Shown here: piece after piece, positions 26,595 through 34,467 of the stretch
Numbering within the stretch: position 1 is the stretch's first letter
Layout: each line of letters opens with the position of its first letter
NCBI GenBank assembly: GCA_963836425.1
Contig: CAWIJJ010000001.1
Location: forward strand, 248,001 to 312,000
Length of the DNA: 64,000 bases
Direction of reading: 5' to 3'
From: CAWIJJ01 sp963836425
GTDB lineage: Bacteria > Acidobacteriota > Terriglobia > Bryobacterales > Bryobacteraceae
Notes under the pieces: generated by a model
What the model was told of the DNA's origin: nothing
Database searches by the model: none
What the model saw: the letters and a program-made list of their open reading frames with translations, nothing else
Position numbers and translations under genes: made by a program

Positions 26595-27177
26595 GCAGCA
26601 GCGGCTCTCCGGGTGCGATCCGAAACTCGCGATTGTGCCCGAAAGCGAAGGCGGCGCGGGAGCCGATCACGCCGCGCGCCTTCAGAATCGCCAGGTACGT
26701 GTCGAACGCGATTTTCCCGAGCGCCACCACCACACGCAAATTCGGCAGCAGCGATAGTTCGCGTTCGAGGAACGGCCGGCAGTTGCGCAGTTCTGCGGGG
26801 GCCGGCTTGTTTCCCGGCGGCGCGCAACGCGCGGCCGCCGTGATCCAGGCGTCGCGAAGCACCAGCCCGTCGTCTCGCGCCGTACTGTCGGGGCGGGAGG
26901 CAAAGCCGGTTTCAAACAGCGCGCGATACAGGAAATCGCCCGAGCGATCGCCCGTGAACATACGGCCCGTGCGGTTGGACCCGTGCGCTCCGGGAGCAAG
27001 GCCAAGGATCAGGAGCCGTGCCAGCGGATCGCCGAATGCCGGCACCGGCCGGCCCCAGTATTCGAAGTCGCGAAAGGCCCGGCGTTTCACCGCCGCGATC
27101 TGCGCGCAATGTTCGCGCAGCCGTGCGCACCGCGCGCAATTCACTATTTCGTCCTGTAGAAGTTGGAGCACAAACAT
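26494..27177 (-). CDS. Uracil-DNA glycosylase, family 5 (UdgB type)
   Basis: A 227-residue iron-sulfur uracil-DNA glycosylase that removes uracil and other deaminated bases. The first motif, GLAPGAHGSNRTGRMFTGDR, is of the family 5 type, with GLAPxAHGxNRTGR in place of the GEAPG of family 4. The second motif is SYHPSQQNTSTGKLT. Cysteines in NCARCARLREHC and in ARCAPP / RNCRPF supply the 4Fe-4S cluster. The ATG at 27177 begins MFVLQLLQDEIV. It converges on and overlaps the CPBP gene by 101 bases. Confidence 0.9.
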   Translation of the reverse strand: MFVLQLLQDEIVNCARCARLREHCAQIAAVKRRAFRDFEYWGRPVPAFGDPLARLLILGLAPGAHGSNRTGRMFTGDRSGDFLYRALFETGFASRPDSTARDDGLVLRDAWITAAARCAPPGNKPAPAELRNCRPFLERELSLLPNLRVVVALGKIAFDTYLAILKARGVIGSRAAFAFGHNREFRIAPGEPLLLSSYHPSQQNTSTGKLTLPMLAAVFRKARKRVE

Positions 27178-27381
27178 TCGGAATTCTTAGTTTACTGATC
27201 GCACCAGCACAAAAGTGCTTCAAATCAACAGCCGGATGTTAGAATGAAAGAAAAATTACTTGACGTGCCCCCGGCTGGGTGTTCACAATGGCCTTAGTCT
27301 CGTAGCTCCGACGGGACTGATTGTATAGCTTGATTGCTCTGGCGCGAACTTACCCCCCAGTACCAGGCCCTTGGTGTGCAT

Positions 27382-28620
27382 ATGAACAAGCTACTTACCC
27401 CTTCGGTTTCCACCCTCGTACGGATCGCGCTTGCATTCGTTCTCATCAGCGGCAGCGTTTTTAGCGCCACGCCGAAAAAGAAGAAAACGGCCGTAAAACC
27501 GTCAGCGGTGAGAAAGACCGCGGCGAAGAGGACCACTTCAAAGAAGACCACCCCAAGAAAGACCACCGCCAAGAAGTCCACCAAAAAGGCGCCGGTGCGC
27601 AAGGTCGTGAGCCGCACGCCGGCCAAAGCGACCCCGATCGTACGCGGCGGCCCGTGGACCGAGCCGACTTATGCCGATTCCACCGAAGGCGATTGGGTGG
27701 ATGGCGAGGACTTGACCATCCGCCGTGCCGCGGTGGAAGCGCTGGGGCCTTTCAACGGGTCCATCGTGGTGGTGAATCCAACCAACGGACGCATTCTCAG
27801 CATGGTGAACCAGAAGGTCGCGTTGGGCACCGGCTTCCAGCCATGCTCCACGGTGAAAGTGTCCGTTGCTTTGGCGGCGTTGAGCGAAAAGGCCGTGAAC
27901 CCCTCGGAGAAAGTGCGGGTTGGCGGCGCACGGATGGACATGACTTACGCGCTCGCCCATTCGAGCAATCTCTACTTCGCCAAACTGGGCGAGAAGCTGG
28001 GGTTCGAAAAGGTGCGTTACTATTCGCAACTGTTCGGATACGGGGAGAAGGCAGGCCTGAACATTCCGGGAGAGCAACCGGGCCGCTACCCGTCCGCGCC
28101 GCCAAAGAACGGCGGGGTGGGGATGCTGACCAGCTTCGGCGAGGAAATCTCGCAGACTCCCCTGCAACTGGCGGCGCTGTTGAGCGCCGTGGCGAACGGC
28201 GGGACGCTGTACTACCTGCAATATCCGCGCAGCCCGGAGGAGGCGCAGCATTTTGTGCCGCAGGTGAAACGCCGGCTCGAAATAGGAAATCTCATTCCGC
28301 TGGTCACTCCCGGCATGCGTGGAGCGGTCGAGTTCGGAACCGCGCACCGGGCCCGCGAAGATGGACCGATCGCGGGTAAGACCGGCACGTGCAGCGAGAA
28401 CCGCACGCACCTGGGGTGGTTCGGCTCGTTCAACGACGTGGGCCACAACAAACTGGTGGTTGTGGTGCTGCTCACCGGCGGACGTCCGGCGATCGGCCCG
28501 ATGGCCGCGGGGATCGCGGGCGAATTTTACCGCAGCCTGAACGAGAAGAGCTACTTCGCGGGACCGCAGGCCGGCTCAGCCATGCCCCTGATGGCCACGC
28601 AGGTTTGTTGTTCGCGGTAA
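27382..28620 (+). CDS. Compact penicillin-binding transpeptidase with Lys/Thr-rich N-terminal tail
   Basis: About 412 residues with a signal peptide or anchor (TLVRIALAFVLISGSVFSA). A very basic Lys/Thr/Ala region fills about residues 31-83 (repeats such as KKTTPRKTTAKK), followed by a transpeptidase domain from about 115. All three active-site motifs are present: S156-TVK159, S194-S-N196 and K333-TGT336. No PBP dimerisation domain is present, so it is much smaller than class B PBPs and closer to a stand-alone transpeptidase or class D-like fold. It would act on peptidoglycan outside the membrane; the basic tail might bind anionic polymers such as teichoic or nucleic acids, which is inference. 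The ATG at 27382 fits the signal peptide. Confidence 0.85.
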   Translation: MNKLLTPSVSTLVRIALAFVLISGSVFSATPKKKKTAVKPSAVRKTAAKRTTSKKTTPRKTTAKKSTKKAPVRKVVSRTPAKATPIVRGGPWTEPTYADSTEGDWVDGEDLTIRRAAVEALGPFNGSIVVVNPTNGRILSMVNQKVALGTGFQPCSTVKVSVALAALSEKAVNPSEKVRVGGARMDMTYALAHSSNLYFAKLGEKLGFEKVRYYSQLFGYGEKAGLNIPGEQPGRYPSAPPKNGGVGMLTSFGEEISQTPLQLAALLSAVANGGTLYYLQYPRSPEEAQHFVPQVKRRLEIGNLIPLVTPGMRGAVEFGTAHRAREDGPIAGKTGTCSENRTHLGWFGSFNDVGHNKLVVVVLLTGGRPAIGPMAAGIAGEFYRSLNEKSYFAGPQAGSAMPLMATQVCCSR

Positions 28621-28637
28621 GTTTATCGGCTCCCCGA

Positions 28638-29471
28638 TCAATCCGTAGTGGGGCGCGGCGGATTCGCCCAGTGGCCCGAAGCGTCGGCGCCGCTGACCAC
28701 CACGCCCTTCGCGTTCCAGCCCAGCCCCGCCCGCACATCCGCCGGACAATAGCGCAGCGTCAGGCCGCAGCGGCGCTTCGCCGAGCGATTCGCTTCCGAT
28801 CCGTGCAGCAGCAGGTCGCTGTGGATTGAAACTTCGCCGGCCGCCAGTTCCACGTCCACCGGCGCGCCGAACTTCTCGGCGCCGGTCACCGTCTGGTTCA
28901 GCACGTTGGCTTCGTCCTTTTCGCTCAGCGTGTAGGTCAGGTGGCCGAAATGATGGGTTCCCGGGATGAATCGCATGCAGCCGTTCTCGACGCTGGCGTC
29001 GTCGATGGCCAGCCATATGGTGACGGCCTTGGATGGGGAAAGCGGCCAGTAGCTCGAATCCTGGTGCCAGGAAACGCGTTTGCCGTCGCCCGGCATTTTG
29101 CAGAAAAAATGCGATCCCCAGCCGATCACATCCGGCCCGACCAGGTCCTTCACCAGGACCACGATTCGCGGATCCGTCAGCAGATCGTAGACGCGGCCGT
29201 AGCGCAGATGCGCCGTACTGATCGAGTAGCTGTCGCCTCCCGCGGCCAGCGTGCGCTCCAGCAGGGCATCGAAATATCGTTGGATCTCGCCGATCTCCGC
29301 CGCGCTGAAGATGCGAATCTGTTTGAGGTAACCATTGCGGTTGAACTCCTCGATCTGCGCGCGGCTCAGGGCCGCCGGGCTCTTCACGCTGGCGGGATGA
29401 AAGCGCAGTTCGCGCTCGATCCGCTGAAGTTCGTCTTCCTTGGGCACAAAACGCGGGAGTTGGCTGCTCAT
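28638..29471 (-). CDS. Phytanoyl-CoA dioxygenase (PhyH) family protein
   Basis: A 277-residue Fe(II)/2-oxoglutarate-dependent oxygenase. The iron-binding HxD is in VSWHQDSSYWPLSP; the distal His and the 2-oxoglutarate-binding Arg are in LLHGSEANRSAKRRCGLTLR. Between them is a typical WLAIDDASVENGCMRFIPGTH. The family hydroxylates diverse small molecules; the substrate is not predictable. It overlaps the upstream DJ-1/PfpI gene in ATGA (29468-29471), so the two are expressed together. It converges on the transpeptidase gene with a 17-base gap. Confidence 0.9.
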   Translation of the reverse strand: MSSQLPRFVPKEDELQRIERELRFHPASVKSPAALSRAQIEEFNRNGYLKQIRIFSAAEIGEIQRYFDALLERTLAAGGDSYSISTAHLRYGRVYDLLTDPRIVVLVKDLVGPDVIGWGSHFFCKMPGDGKRVSWHQDSSYWPLSPSKAVTIWLAIDDASVENGCMRFIPGTHHFGHLTYTLSEKDEANVLNQTVTGAEKFGAPVDVELAAGEVSIHSDLLLHGSEANRSAKRRCGLTLRYCPADVRAGLGWNAKGVVVSGADASGHWANPPRPTTD

Positions 29472-30022
29472 GGGGATGGGAGATGGGCGAAGACCTCGCG
29501 GTAAAACTCCGGGTGAGCGCGCCAGGTCTGTCCGGTAATCAGGTTGCCGTCGCGGACGGCGAGTTTCTCCGAGTACGTTCCGCCGTTGAGCTCGACTTCG
29601 ATCCGGACATGCGGGTGGGAGGCCACGGTCCTGCCCTCAATGAGGCCCGCCGCCACCAGAACCTGAATCCCATGTCCGATGGCGCAGATCAACTTGTTCT
29701 GGTGCGCGAATTCGCGAACCAGGGACAGGAGGCTGGCATCGTTGCGCAGATACTCGGGGGCACGGCCGCCCAGAATCACAAGTCCGGCGAACTCCCTTGC
29801 GGCCACCGCCGTGATGGCTACGTCGGCCTGAATGCAGTGCCCGGGATGCTCCACGTAGGTTTCCCATCCCGGCTCGTAATCGTGCACCACCATGTGGAGC
29901 CGCCGGCGGGAGGTGGCGGCCACGACGGGCTCCCAACGGGCTTCCTTGAATCGATGGCAGGCGTACAGGGCCTCGTAGCTATCGCCTGCGTCGCCGGTGA
30001 CAATCAGAATCTTTCTGCTCAT
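29468..30022 (-). CDS. DJ-1/PfpI-family protein with Gly at the nucleophile position
   Basis: A 184-residue DJ-1/PfpI fold: KILIVTGDAGDSYEALYACH at the N-terminus with E17 in the place of the conserved Glu, AGLVILGGRAPEYLR, and the nucleophile elbow in LICAIGHGIQVLVAAG. Active family members have A-x-C-H-G here; this protein has A114-I-G116-H-G118, with a Cys at 113 instead. It may therefore be non-catalytic, or Cys113 may act in a shifted way. It is the first gene of a coupled pair with the PhyH oxygenase. Classical roles of the family (protease, glyoxalase, chaperone) are not supported. Confidence 0.85.
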   Translation of the reverse strand: MSRKILIVTGDAGDSYEALYACHRFKEARWEPVVAATSRRRLHMVVHDYEPGWETYVEHPGHCIQADVAITAVAAREFAGLVILGGRAPEYLRNDASLLSLVREFAHQNKLICAIGHGIQVLVAAGLIEGRTVASHPHVRIEVELNGGTYSEKLAVRDGNLITGQTWRAHPEFYREVFAHLPSP

Positions 30023-30072
30023 CGCGGCCTTTCGCGTCTAGGACAGCATAGCAGGGCTGGCAGAATATAGGG

Positions 30073-31254
30073 GTGCCGTCACAGCGCGCGGACGCGGTCA
30101 TCATCGGGGGCGGAGCGGCCGGCCTCTTCTGCGCCATGGAAGCGGGCCGCCGCGGCAGGAAAGTGGCCGTCCTCGAACACAACGGCCAGATCGGCCGGAA
30201 AATCCTGATCAGCGGAGGCGGCCGGTGCAATTTCACCAACCTCGACACCCGGCCCGAGCATTTCTTCTCCGCCAACCCGCACTTTGCCAAATCCGCCCTG
30301 GCGCGCTACACCCCCCGCGACTTCGTCCTCCTCGTGGAACGCCACCGCATCCGCTACCACGAAAAGGAGGCGGGACAGTTGTTCTGCGACGGCAGCGCGG
30401 CCCAGATCGTGTCGCTGCTGGAAACCGAGTGCGCCGCGGCGGGAGTCCGGATTGTGACCGGCTGCCGCGTGCGGCGCGTGTCGCGCGGCTCCTCGTTCCG
30501 GCTGGAAACCTCGCAAGGAGCCTGGGAATCCGGCGCCCTGGTGATCGCCACCGGCGGGCTGTCCATTCCGAAAATCGGAGCCACGGATTTCGGATACAGC
30601 CTGGCGCGGCAATTCGGACTGCGCGTCGTCGAATGCCGTCCGGCGCTGGTTCCGTTCACCTTTGGACGCGAAGACCTCGCCCGCTTCGGCTCGCTCGCCG
30701 GGGTTTCAGCCGAGGCTTCCGTCGCCGCCGTCCGGGCCGGGTTCAGGGGCAAGTTGCTGTTCACTCACCGCGGCCTGAGCGGGCCGGCGGTGTTGCAGGC
30801 CTCTTCTTATTGGAAAGTTGGGGAACCGCTCCGCATCGACCTGCTGCCGGGACTCGATTTCGTGGAGGTGCTGAAAGAGAGCCGGGCGTTGAAGGAACGT
30901 GCGGAGGCGCGGAGCGTGGCCGGCCGGTACCTGCCGCGCCGGCTGGCGGACCGGTGGTTTGAAGTGCACGCTGCGTCGAAACCGGCGGCGACCCTCTCTG
31001 ACCGCGAGATCCAGGCCATCGCCGCCGCCTTTCACTGCTGGACGGTCCAGCCCGATGGCACCGAAGGCTTCGCCAAGGCGGAGGTGACCGCCGGCGGCGT
31101 GGACACGGCCGGGCTTTCCTCCAAAACAATGGAAGCTCGCGACGTGCCGGGGCTTTACTTCATCGGCGAAGTGGTGGATGTGACCGGGCAGCTGGGCGGT
31201 TTCAATTTTCAGTGGGCGTGGGCATCGGGCCATTCGGCGGGGCAGGCCGTTTAG
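30073..31254 (+). CDS. HI0933/BaiN-family FAD-dependent oxidoreductase
   Basis: A 393-residue flavoprotein with the FAD-binding GGGAAGLFCAMEAGRRGRKV and the family marker GRKILISGGGRCNFTN. A middle insertion domain follows, with LFTHRGLSGPAVLQASSYW. It ends with KAEVTAGGV, the second FAD motif GLYFIGEVVDVTGQLGGFNF and WAWASGH. The family is annotated variously as BaiN-like, RdsA or aminoacetone oxidase-like, and the true reaction is unsettled. GTG start at 30073. Its last 53 bases overlap the end of the convergent lytic transglycosylase gene. It is divergent from the DJ-1 gene, with 50 bases between them. Confidence 0.9.
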   Translation: MPSQRADAVIIGGGAAGLFCAMEAGRRGRKVAVLEHNGQIGRKILISGGGRCNFTNLDTRPEHFFSANPHFAKSALARYTPRDFVLLVERHRIRYHEKEAGQLFCDGSAAQIVSLLETECAAAGVRIVTGCRVRRVSRGSSFRLETSQGAWESGALVIATGGLSIPKIGATDFGYSLARQFGLRVVECRPALVPFTFGREDLARFGSLAGVSAEASVAAVRAGFRGKLLFTHRGLSGPAVLQASSYWKVGEPLRIDLLPGLDFVEVLKESRALKERAEARSVAGRYLPRRLADRWFEVHAASKPAATLSDREIQAIAAAFHCWTVQPDGTEGFAKAEVTAGGVDTAGLSSKTMEARDVPGLYFIGEVVDVTGQLGGFNFQWAWASGHSAGQAV

Positions 31255-31843
31255 CGCCTGTCCTTGCCAGGATGGCTTTCACGTATTCCCGCGTTTCCGC
31301 GAAATTGGGAATTCCGCCGGCCTGCTCCACCGCCGCCGGACCCGCGTTGTAGGCGCTCAGGGCGAGGCTCACGTCGCCGTTGAAACGGTCCAGAAGCTGT
31401 TTCAGGTATTTGGCGCCCGTGGCCACGTTCTGCGCCGGGTCAAAAGGATCGTCCACGCCGAACCGGGTGGCGGTATCGGGCATGAGCTGCATCAGTCCCT
31501 GGGCGCCTTTGGGCGAGACCGCACACGGGCGGAAGCCGGACTCGCGTTCGATCACGGCGCGCACCAGTTCGGGCTGGAGTTCCTGCGCCGTCGCAGCTTT
31601 CTGGATGAGCGGATTCACTGCGGCCTCATCGAGTGGGTCGCAGGGGGCGGACACCGGCGGAGAGAATGTCGTGGCGGGCGGTGCTGCTGCTGCTGCCGCG
31701 TAGGGCTCCTCGTAACGGGCACGTGTGGTCTGGCGCTGGAGTTCCGCGGCGGCACGCTGTTTTTCCGCGGCCCGGCGCTGCAATTCGGCCGGGGTCTGGG
31801 CGAGCCCGCTCACACAAAGCCCAAGCAGGAGGATCCATCTCAT
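31202..31843 (-). CDS. Secreted lytic transglycosylase, SLT domain
   Basis: A 213-residue protein with a signal peptide (MRWILLLGLCVSGLAQ), an Ala/Arg/Gln-rich linker to about residue 65, and a Slt70-type goose-lysozyme-like domain. Catalytic E101 is in IERESGFRP, followed by SPKGAQGLMQLMPDTATRFG and ALSAYNAGPAAVEQAGGIP. It cleaves the MurNAc-GlcNAc bond of peptidoglycan in the periplasm. The final 18 codons lie opposite the end of the BaiN-like gene. The heme A synthase gene ends close upstream on the same strand, 33 bases away. Confidence 0.92.
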   Translation of the reverse strand: MRWILLLGLCVSGLAQTPAELQRRAAEKQRAAAELQRQTTRARYEEPYAAAAAAPPATTFSPPVSAPCDPLDEAAVNPLIQKAATAQELQPELVRAVIERESGFRPCAVSPKGAQGLMQLMPDTATRFGVDDPFDPAQNVATGAKYLKQLLDRFNGDVSLALSAYNAGPAAVEQAGGIPNFAETREYVKAILARTGAKRPAPPNGPMPTPTEN

Positions 31844-31876
31844 CTGATGGCTTATCGGCGGAATCCGGCGGGAGCT

Positions 31877-32836
31877 TTAGCCTGGCTTCGCGGGCGGCGC
31901 GGGCTCCGCCAGGCTCGAGGCGGCCAGCAGCACCATCGCGATCCACGCTGCGTCGGCCATAAAAAGGTGTACGATCTGCATCCAGATGGGAGCCAGCAGA
32001 AGCAGGTTCACCAGCCCGCAGAACAGTTGCAACCCCAGCAGGGCCGCCGCCGCCATGGCATAGCGGCGCACCCGCTCAAAACGCATGTGCACCGTCGCGT
32101 AGAGAAACAGCCAGGATCCGCCAATCACGGCCGCAGCCGGGTGCAGCCAGCGCAAACGGACGAACAGGTTGGCGGCCGGATTGAAGTCCTGGGCCAGCCC
32201 TTCGGCCAGCGTGCGCACCGGAAACAGCGTGTCGCCCAGCGCCGCGATCGCGCCCGTGATCCCCAACACCACGAACACGCCCAGGCTGGCCAGCGCCGTT
32301 GTGACGCCCGGCCCGCGCACCCGGACACGCGGATTTCCCATGCCCCACCAGGCCGTCAGCGTCAGGCAGGCCAGCAGCGTTAACGTATTCACCAGGTGGG
32401 TTGACAGCGACCAGGCGCGCGCATGCGACGCGTTCATGGCCACGTGCTCCAACAAAACCAGGGCTGCGCCGATCAGGGCCTCCGTCATCAGGAATACGAA
32501 CGAAAGCGTGGCGCCCAGCCGCACCGGGTGCCGCCGCGGAAAAGCGCGAAATGCCCAATAGAGCAGCCCGGCCACCAGCAGCATATCGATGCCGCTCGAG
32601 AACCGGTGGGTGAACTCGATCAGCGTCTGGATGGAAGGCGACCGCAACGCCACCACGCCATTGCACAGCGGCCAGTTGGGGCCGCATCCGGCGCCGGACC
32701 CGCTCGCGCGCACGTAAGCGCCCCACAGCACAACAGCAACGTTGTAGGCGAGAACCGACCAGGCAAACACGGGAAAGCGCCGGCGGGGCGCTTCACTGGT
32801 TGCGGTGCCGGCCTCCTGTTCGGTGGTAAGGGACAA
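31877..32836 (-). CDS. ctaA: Heme A synthase, COX15/CtaA family
   Basis: A 319-residue membrane protein with eight predicted helices. The family features are VVLWGAYVRASGSGAGCGPN (the extracytoplasmic Cys loop, CGPNWPLCNG), EFTHRFSSGIDML, EHVAMNASHARAWSLSTHLV and the second-half LRWLHPAAAVIGG, which supply the haem ligand histidines. It oxidises haem O to haem A for cytochrome aa3 oxidase. The best start is a TTG at 32836, because the nearby ATG is out of frame. No ctaB or oxidase subunit gene is in the window. Confidence 0.9.
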   Translation of the reverse strand: MSLTTEQEAGTATSEAPRRRFPVFAWSVLAYNVAVVLWGAYVRASGSGAGCGPNWPLCNGVVALRSPSIQTLIEFTHRFSSGIDMLLVAGLLYWAFRAFPRRHPVRLGATLSFVFLMTEALIGAALVLLEHVAMNASHARAWSLSTHLVNTLTLLACLTLTAWWGMGNPRVRVRGPGVTTALASLGVFVVLGITGAIAALGDTLFPVRTLAEGLAQDFNPAANLFVRLRWLHPAAAVIGGSWLFLYATVHMRFERVRRYAMAAAALLGLQLFCGLVNLLLLAPIWMQIVHLFMADAAWIAMVLLAASSLAEPAPPAKPG

Positions 32837-32965
32837 CTCTCATTGTAGTCCGGCCAGATAGCCTGGATTGGGTGATTCGGCGCAGTCGAAGTGAGCAACC
32901 GCGGAGGATTCCTGCGGACCGGGCTTGCGGAGTGTTGAGCATTCCAATATCCTGTTTATTCCGAT

Positions 32966-34408
32966 ATGCCCACGAAAACACCTATCAGCGTTGCCCACGG
33001 CGACGGCATCGGCCCGGAAATTATGAACGCCACCCTCCAGATCCTGGAGGCGTCCGGCGCGGCTCTCGAGATTGAGACCATTGAAATCGGCGAAAAGGTC
33101 TACCTGCGCGGAAACAGCGCCGGCATCGAGCCCAGTTCCTGGGAGTCGCTTCTGCGCACCAGGGTGTTCCTGAAGGCGCCCATCACCACGCCGCAAGGGG
33201 GCGGGTTCAAGAGCTTGAACGTCACCACCCGGAAGACACTGGGGCAGTATGCCAACGTGCGCCCCTGCGTCTCCTATCACCCGTTCATCGATACCAAGCA
33301 TCCCGGCATGGACGTGGTGATCGTGCGCGAGAACGAGGAAGACCTCTACGCCGGAATCGAGTATCAGTTGACCCCGGAGGTCACCTCCTGCGTGAAGCTG
33401 ATCTCCCGGCCGGGCAGTGAGAAGATCGTCCGCTACGCATTCGAGTACGCGCGCCGGCACAACCGGAAAAAGGTCACCTGCTTCATGAAAGACAACATCA
33501 TGAAGATGACCGACGGCCTGTTCCACAAAGTTTTCGACGAGATCGCGGCGCAGTACCCGGATATCCAGAAAGAGGCCTGGATCGTGGACATCGGCGCGGC
33601 CAAAATGGCGGACACGCCCGAAGCCTTCGACGTCATCGTGATGCCGAACCTGTACGGCGATATTCTCTCCGACGTTGCCGCCCAGATCGCGGGCTCGGTG
33701 GGGCTTGCCGGTTCGGCCAATGTCGGTGACAAGTGCGCGATGTTCGAGGCGATCCACGGATCGGCGCCCCGCCGCGCCAACCAGAACCTGGCGAATCCTT
33801 CGGGATTGCTGCTGGGCGCTGTGCTCATGCTGGTTCACATCAACCAGCCGGAGGCTGCCGCGCGCGTGCACAATGCCTGGCTGAGGACGATCGAGGACGG
33901 CGTCCATACATACGACGTCTTCACCGAAGGCATCAGCACGCAGAAAGTGGGGACCAAGGAGTTCGCCTGCGCCGTGATCGCGAGGCTGGGACAGAAGCCG
34001 AACCGTCTCAACCCGGTAGCCTATGCCGAGCGGCCGCCCCAGGCTGCCGCCGCCGCCCAGGCGGAACGGCCCGCCACCGCCATGGAACTCAAGGGCCTCG
34101 ACCTGTTCGTATACTGGCCGTCGCGCAATCCCACGGAGTTGTCGCAACGCATGGCTCCGCTCGCCGGTGAGGGACTGACGCTTCAGATGATCGATAACCG
34201 CGGCGTGAAAGTCTGGCCGGCGGGAAGCGCTGAAACTTTCTGCACCGACAGTTTCCGGTGCCGGTTCATGGCGGACGGCGCGGTGGACATGGCCCGGTTG
34301 ATCGACCTCCAGAAGCGCGTGGCCGAGGCGGGGATCGATGTCGCCATGACCGAAACGCTGCGCACGTTTGACGGCCAGCCCGGCTTCACCCTGGCGCAGG
34401 GCCAGTAA
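32966..34408 (+). CDS. icd: Isocitrate dehydrogenase, Thermus-type with extra C-terminal domain
   Basis: A 480-residue isocitrate/isopropylmalate dehydrogenase-fold enzyme, longer than the E. coli enzyme (416) because of a C-terminal domain of about 120 residues (MELKGLDLFVYWPSRNP onward), as in Thermus thermophilus (496). The active site includes ISVAHGDGIGPEIM, ENEEDLYAGIEYQ, DNIMKMTDGLF with the catalytic Lys, and MPNLYGDILSDVAAQIAGS with the metal aspartates. The cofactor region HGSAPRRANQNLANPSG favours NADP, but this should be tested. It makes 2-oxoglutarate in the TCA cycle. ATG start; a hairpin terminator follows. Confidence 0.9.
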   Translation: MPTKTPISVAHGDGIGPEIMNATLQILEASGAALEIETIEIGEKVYLRGNSAGIEPSSWESLLRTRVFLKAPITTPQGGGFKSLNVTTRKTLGQYANVRPCVSYHPFIDTKHPGMDVVIVRENEEDLYAGIEYQLTPEVTSCVKLISRPGSEKIVRYAFEYARRHNRKKVTCFMKDNIMKMTDGLFHKVFDEIAAQYPDIQKEAWIVDIGAAKMADTPEAFDVIVMPNLYGDILSDVAAQIAGSVGLAGSANVGDKCAMFEAIHGSAPRRANQNLANPSGLLLGAVLMLVHINQPEAAARVHNAWLRTIEDGVHTYDVFTEGISTQKVGTKEFACAVIARLGQKPNRLNPVAYAERPPQAAAAAQAERPATAMELKGLDLFVYWPSRNPTELSQRMAPLAGEGLTLQMIDNRGVKVWPAGSAETFCTDSFRCRFMADGAVDMARLIDLQKRVAEAGIDVAMTETLRTFDGQPGFTLAQGQ

Positions 34409-34414
34409 AAACAG

Positions 34415-34452
34415 AACCGGCGGCAAACGGCTCTCGCCGCCTGCCGCCGGTT
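34415..34452. terminator. Bidirectional terminator between icd and the Gly/Thr-rich gene
   Basis: An 11-bp perfect stem (34415-34425 with 34442-34452) lies in the gap between the convergent genes. On the minus strand it is followed by CTGTTTTTA, a good U-tract; on the plus strand only by TTTCCC. It should terminate the minus-strand gene well and icd more weakly. Confidence 0.75.
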
Positions 34453-34467
34453 TCCCAACAACTCACG

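Noticed and set aside
27178..27381. A sigma-70 promoter starting TTGACG near 27258 for the transpeptidase gene
   Set aside because: No acceptable -10 box is found at 16-18 bases; the region is AT-richer than average but I cannot support a promoter call.
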